DNA from: Spirochaetales bacterium | GTDB lineage: Bacteria > Spirochaetota > Spirochaetia > Sphaerochaetales > Sphaerochaetaceae | Assembly: GCA_017962865.1 (NCBI GenBank) | Contig: JAGCUM010000193.1 | Location: 1-7,209 of the forward strand | Direction: 5' to 3' | DNA length: 7,209 nucleotides | Shown here: piece by piece, positions 5,416 to 7,209 of the stretch | How positions within the stretch are numbered: the stretch's first letter is position 1 | Layout: every line of letters begins with the position of its first letter | The notes under the pieces: generated by a model | Told to the model about the DNA's origin: nothing | Databases searched by the model: none | Seen by the model: the letters and a program-made list of their open reading frames with translations, nothing else | Position numbers and translations under genes: made by a program

Positions 5416-6534
5416 GTGGTTGAAGTCATTGTTAGAGTTCCAGGCGTCTCTACCGTAATGGGGGAGTTTTCACAGCACTGCCAGGGAAATGTTCTATGCT
5501 TCGCCAACAGCCAGAGCCTTACCGTCAGACTTTCCGACAGTCCTGATACCCAGGTTCATGTCTGCAACAGCTTCACCGGAGACAGAAAGAAGTTTTCGCT
5601 TTCCAACATCAAGTTCCGCAAGGAAGACAAGTGGTGCAACAGCGTAAAAGGGGTTTACTACAACCTGATGGAGGAAGGCATCAAACCCGGGGCCTTCGAG
5701 GTTGTCCTGGAAGGAGAAGTCCTGAAGAGTGACGGTCCCTTGCTCTCTGCTGCAATCAGCGTGGGATTGAGCCTGGCTCTGCGCAAGGCAATGAATCTGA
5801 AGATTTCCGATGATCAGTTGGCCTTGCTCTGCTTCAAAGTATGTACCATGTTCTGTTCGGAGAACACCAAGTACAGTACCATAAAGACCATGATGGATGC
5901 CGAGGAGGGGAAGTTCCTTCTGTTCGACCTCGGAACAATGTCATACACGGAAATTGAAGATCCGTTCCCCGAGAGCAAACAGCGCATGCTGATGGTGGAC
6001 TGCAGGATTCCGCCCGAGGCAATGAGGGACGAAATCAGACACAGACACGAGCAGGCTTCCGCTGCATTCAGGCTTCTCAGGGACAGAGCCCCTCATTTCC
6101 CGATCAGGGATTTTCCGATTTCTGAACTGCGTGACCGCATGATACCCGTCGATGAAGAAACCAGAAGGCTTTGTTCCGCGGTTCTGGAAGACAGTATGGC
6201 TGCAGTAGGAATGCAGAAGGCATTCGAGAGAAAAGACTGCATCCAGATCGGCAGGAGCCTGGGAAGAATAGGCAAGATGATCCGTGATGATCTGGAGCTT
6301 TCCTGTCCGGAAATGGACTGGATGGTCAAAAGAGCATCGGAAGTGCCGCTCTGCTATGGTGCAGGGGTCCTTTTCAACGGAATCAGCGCCTATGTGCTTC
6401 TTGTCATGGAAGAGTCCTCCGTTGAGCTTTACAAAGCCAAACTGGAGGATTACGAGCACATTTTCGGCTTCAAGGCAGAGGTGTCCGTACTGGCTCCCGG
6501 CGGGGGTTGGACACTGGTTTCTCAAGTTAGTTAG
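5416..6534 (+). CDS. Galactokinase-like GHMP-family protein, motifs degenerate
   Basis: A 372-residue protein with the order and length of a galactokinase (about 380). The start VEVIVRVPGVSTVMGEFSQH aligns with the family's APGRVNLIGEHTDY motif, but the motif Arg, His and Asp are replaced (Val11, Phe18, Gln20); Glu17 is kept. The ATP-binding GLSSSA motif is DGPLLSAAIS (106-115). The catalytic Asp of MDQ aligns with about Thr155, before GKFLLFD. The third motif GGGFGG reads GAGVLFNG (315-322). Binding of galactose and phosphoryl transfer therefore look unlikely; a regulatory or ligand-binding role is possible. The GTG at 5416 is the first start possible, since a TAG directly precedes it; GAGGGG (5399-5404) is a somewhat distant ribosome site. 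No galactose genes are adjacent. The stop is TAG, with an in-frame TAA two codons on. Confidence 0.75.
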   Translation: MVEVIVRVPGVSTVMGEFSQHCQGNVLCFANSQSLTVRLSDSPDTQVHVCNSFTGDRKKFSLSNIKFRKEDKWCNSVKGVYYNLMEEGIKPGAFEVVLEGEVLKSDGPLLSAAISVGLSLALRKAMNLKISDDQLALLCFKVCTMFCSENTKYSTIKTMMDAEEGKFLLFDLGTMSYTEIEDPFPESKQRMLMVDCRIPPEAMRDEIRHRHEQASAAFRLLRDRAPHFPIRDFPISELRDRMIPVDEETRRLCSAVLEDSMAAVGMQKAFERKDCIQIGRSLGRIGKMIRDDLELSCPEMDWMVKRASEVPLCYGAGVLFNGISAYVLLVMEESSVELYKAKLEDYEHIFGFKAEVSVLAPGGGWTLVSQVS

Positions 6535-6554
6535 AGATAACAAACCGTAAGACC

Positions 6555-6581
6555 TTGACGTTATCCGTTTTCAGTTATAAC
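6555..6581 (+). promoter_or_regulatory. Possible promoter for the cysteine desulfurase gene
   Basis: TTGACG (6555-6560) and TATAAC (6576-6581) each match consensus at five of six positions but are only 15 bases apart, which is short. A start near 6588 would give a leader of about 15 bases with the AGGA ribosome site in it. I see no terminator between the preceding gene and this one, so co-transcription is equally possible. Confidence 0.35.
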
Positions 6582-6602
6582 TTTCACTCGTAGGATTAGA
6601 AA

Positions 6603-7209
6603 ATGGGAAGATTAATATATCTTGATAATAATGCCACGACACAGATGGCACCCGAGGTTCTGAACGCAGTTTCCGAGGCCCAGAGTGTCGTCTACGGCAA
6701 TGCTTCCAGCATGCATACCTTCGGTCGCGAGGCCCAGAGGCTGGTCGAGCAGGCCCGTGACAACATTGCCGAACTGCTGGATTGCGACAGTTCGGAGATA
6801 ACCTTCACAAGCGGAGCCTCGGAAGCCAACAACACGGTCTTCATGATAGCGAAATCCCTTATCGAGAAGCGCGGAAGCGGCAGGATAGTGACCACCACGA
6901 TCGAGCATCCCTCGATAATGGAAACCGTAAAGTATCTGAGAAAGTGCGGCATCCATGTGGATCAGGCTCCCGTGTCATCCGACGGTACTGTGAAGGTGGA
7001 CGAGCTTGAGAAGCTCATGGGTTCGGATGTTGTGCTGGTATCGGTCATGACCGGAAATAACGAGACCGGAACCATCCAGCCTATTGAAACAATATCCCGG
7101 ATTGCACATAAGTACGGTGCTTTTATGCACACTGATGCCACTCAGGCTATCGGAAAGCTTGAGCTTTCATGCAGGAAGTGGGATCTGGATTATCTTTCAT
7201 GCAGCGGAC
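6603..7209 (+). CDS. iscS: Cysteine desulfurase, NifS/IscS family (3' partial)
   Basis: The first 202 residues of a PLP-dependent class V aminotransferase-fold enzyme that takes sulfur from cysteine for Fe-S clusters and thiolation. It opens MGRLIYLDNNATTQMAPEVL, the family N-terminus, and has GNASSMHTFGREA, ITFTSGASEANN (the cofactor phosphate-binding loop), His102 (TIEHPSI, stacking on PLP), NNETG (152-156), and Asp178 and Gln181 in HTDATQAIGK. The window ends at CSG plus a C, exactly where HK with the PLP lysine (expected residue 204) should follow; the active-site cysteine loop is beyond the window, so IscS-type versus NifS-type cannot be decided. The ATG is 7 bases after AGGA (6592-6595). 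No stop or frameshift is seen. Confidence 0.95.
   Translation, partial: MGRLIYLDNNATTQMAPEVLNAVSEAQSVVYGNASSMHTFGREAQRLVEQARDNIAELLDCDSSEITFTSGASEANNTVFMIAKSLIEKRGSGRIVTTTIEHPSIMETVKYLRKCGIHVDQAPVSSDGTVKVDELEKLMGSDVVLVSVMTGNNETGTIQPIETISRIAHKYGAFMHTDATQAIGKLELSCRKWDLDYLSCSG

Overview
The window is a dense, almost entirely plus-strand stretch of a bacterial chromosome, roughly 50% GC. It carries housekeeping genes in the order ricT (PSP1 family), rpsT, hup, lnt, rho, rpmE, a galactokinase-like gene and a NifS/IscS cysteine desulfurase. The lnt gene implies a diderm with lipoproteins. From memory, the block rpsT-hup-lnt-rho-rpmE resembles the order in Treponema, so a gut- or host-associated spirochete (Treponema or a relative) is my best guess. 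That taxonomic call is inference; no marker here settles it. I see no mobile element, CRISPR array, tRNA or rRNA.

Layout. 1-505 is the 3' part of ricT. 506-646 holds an extended -10 promoter and a hairpin with a T-tract, then rpsT (GTG start), hup and lnt follow with short gaps and no terminator between them, suggesting one transcript. A near-consensus sigma70 promoter lies across the lnt stop codon and drives rho. Its leader holds a 27-codon ORF whose UGA directly abuts the rho AUG. rho is followed by an 8-bp hairpin, rpmE and a strong intrinsic terminator (5328-5365). A new unit then starts with the galactokinase-like gene (5416-6534), followed by the 5' part of a cysteine desulfurase (6603 to the window end) with its own ribosome binding site and possibly its own promoter.

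The most unusual locus is rho. One uninterrupted reading frame from 3152 to 5032 would encode a Rho of about 626 codons with a long disordered N-terminal extension: a Lys/Glu/Ala-rich part with an AT-hook-like RRGRPPK, then an Asn/Gln-rich part. It is cut at codon 115 by a single in-frame TAG. The complete Rho core lies downstream and has its own ATG at 3698. This is either a nonsense mutation or sequencing error in a dispensable extension, or a recoded or leaky amber codon controlling production of long Rho. The leader ORF upstream adds a second possible layer of control.

The galactokinase-like protein has the GHMP fold layout, but all three signature motifs and the expected catalytic Asp are degraded, so it looks like a pseudoenzyme with a non-kinase role. 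The remaining genes (RicT, S20, HU, Lnt, L31, cysteine desulfurase) look intact and ordinary for RNA processing, ribosome assembly, nucleoid structure, lipoprotein maturation and Fe-S supply.
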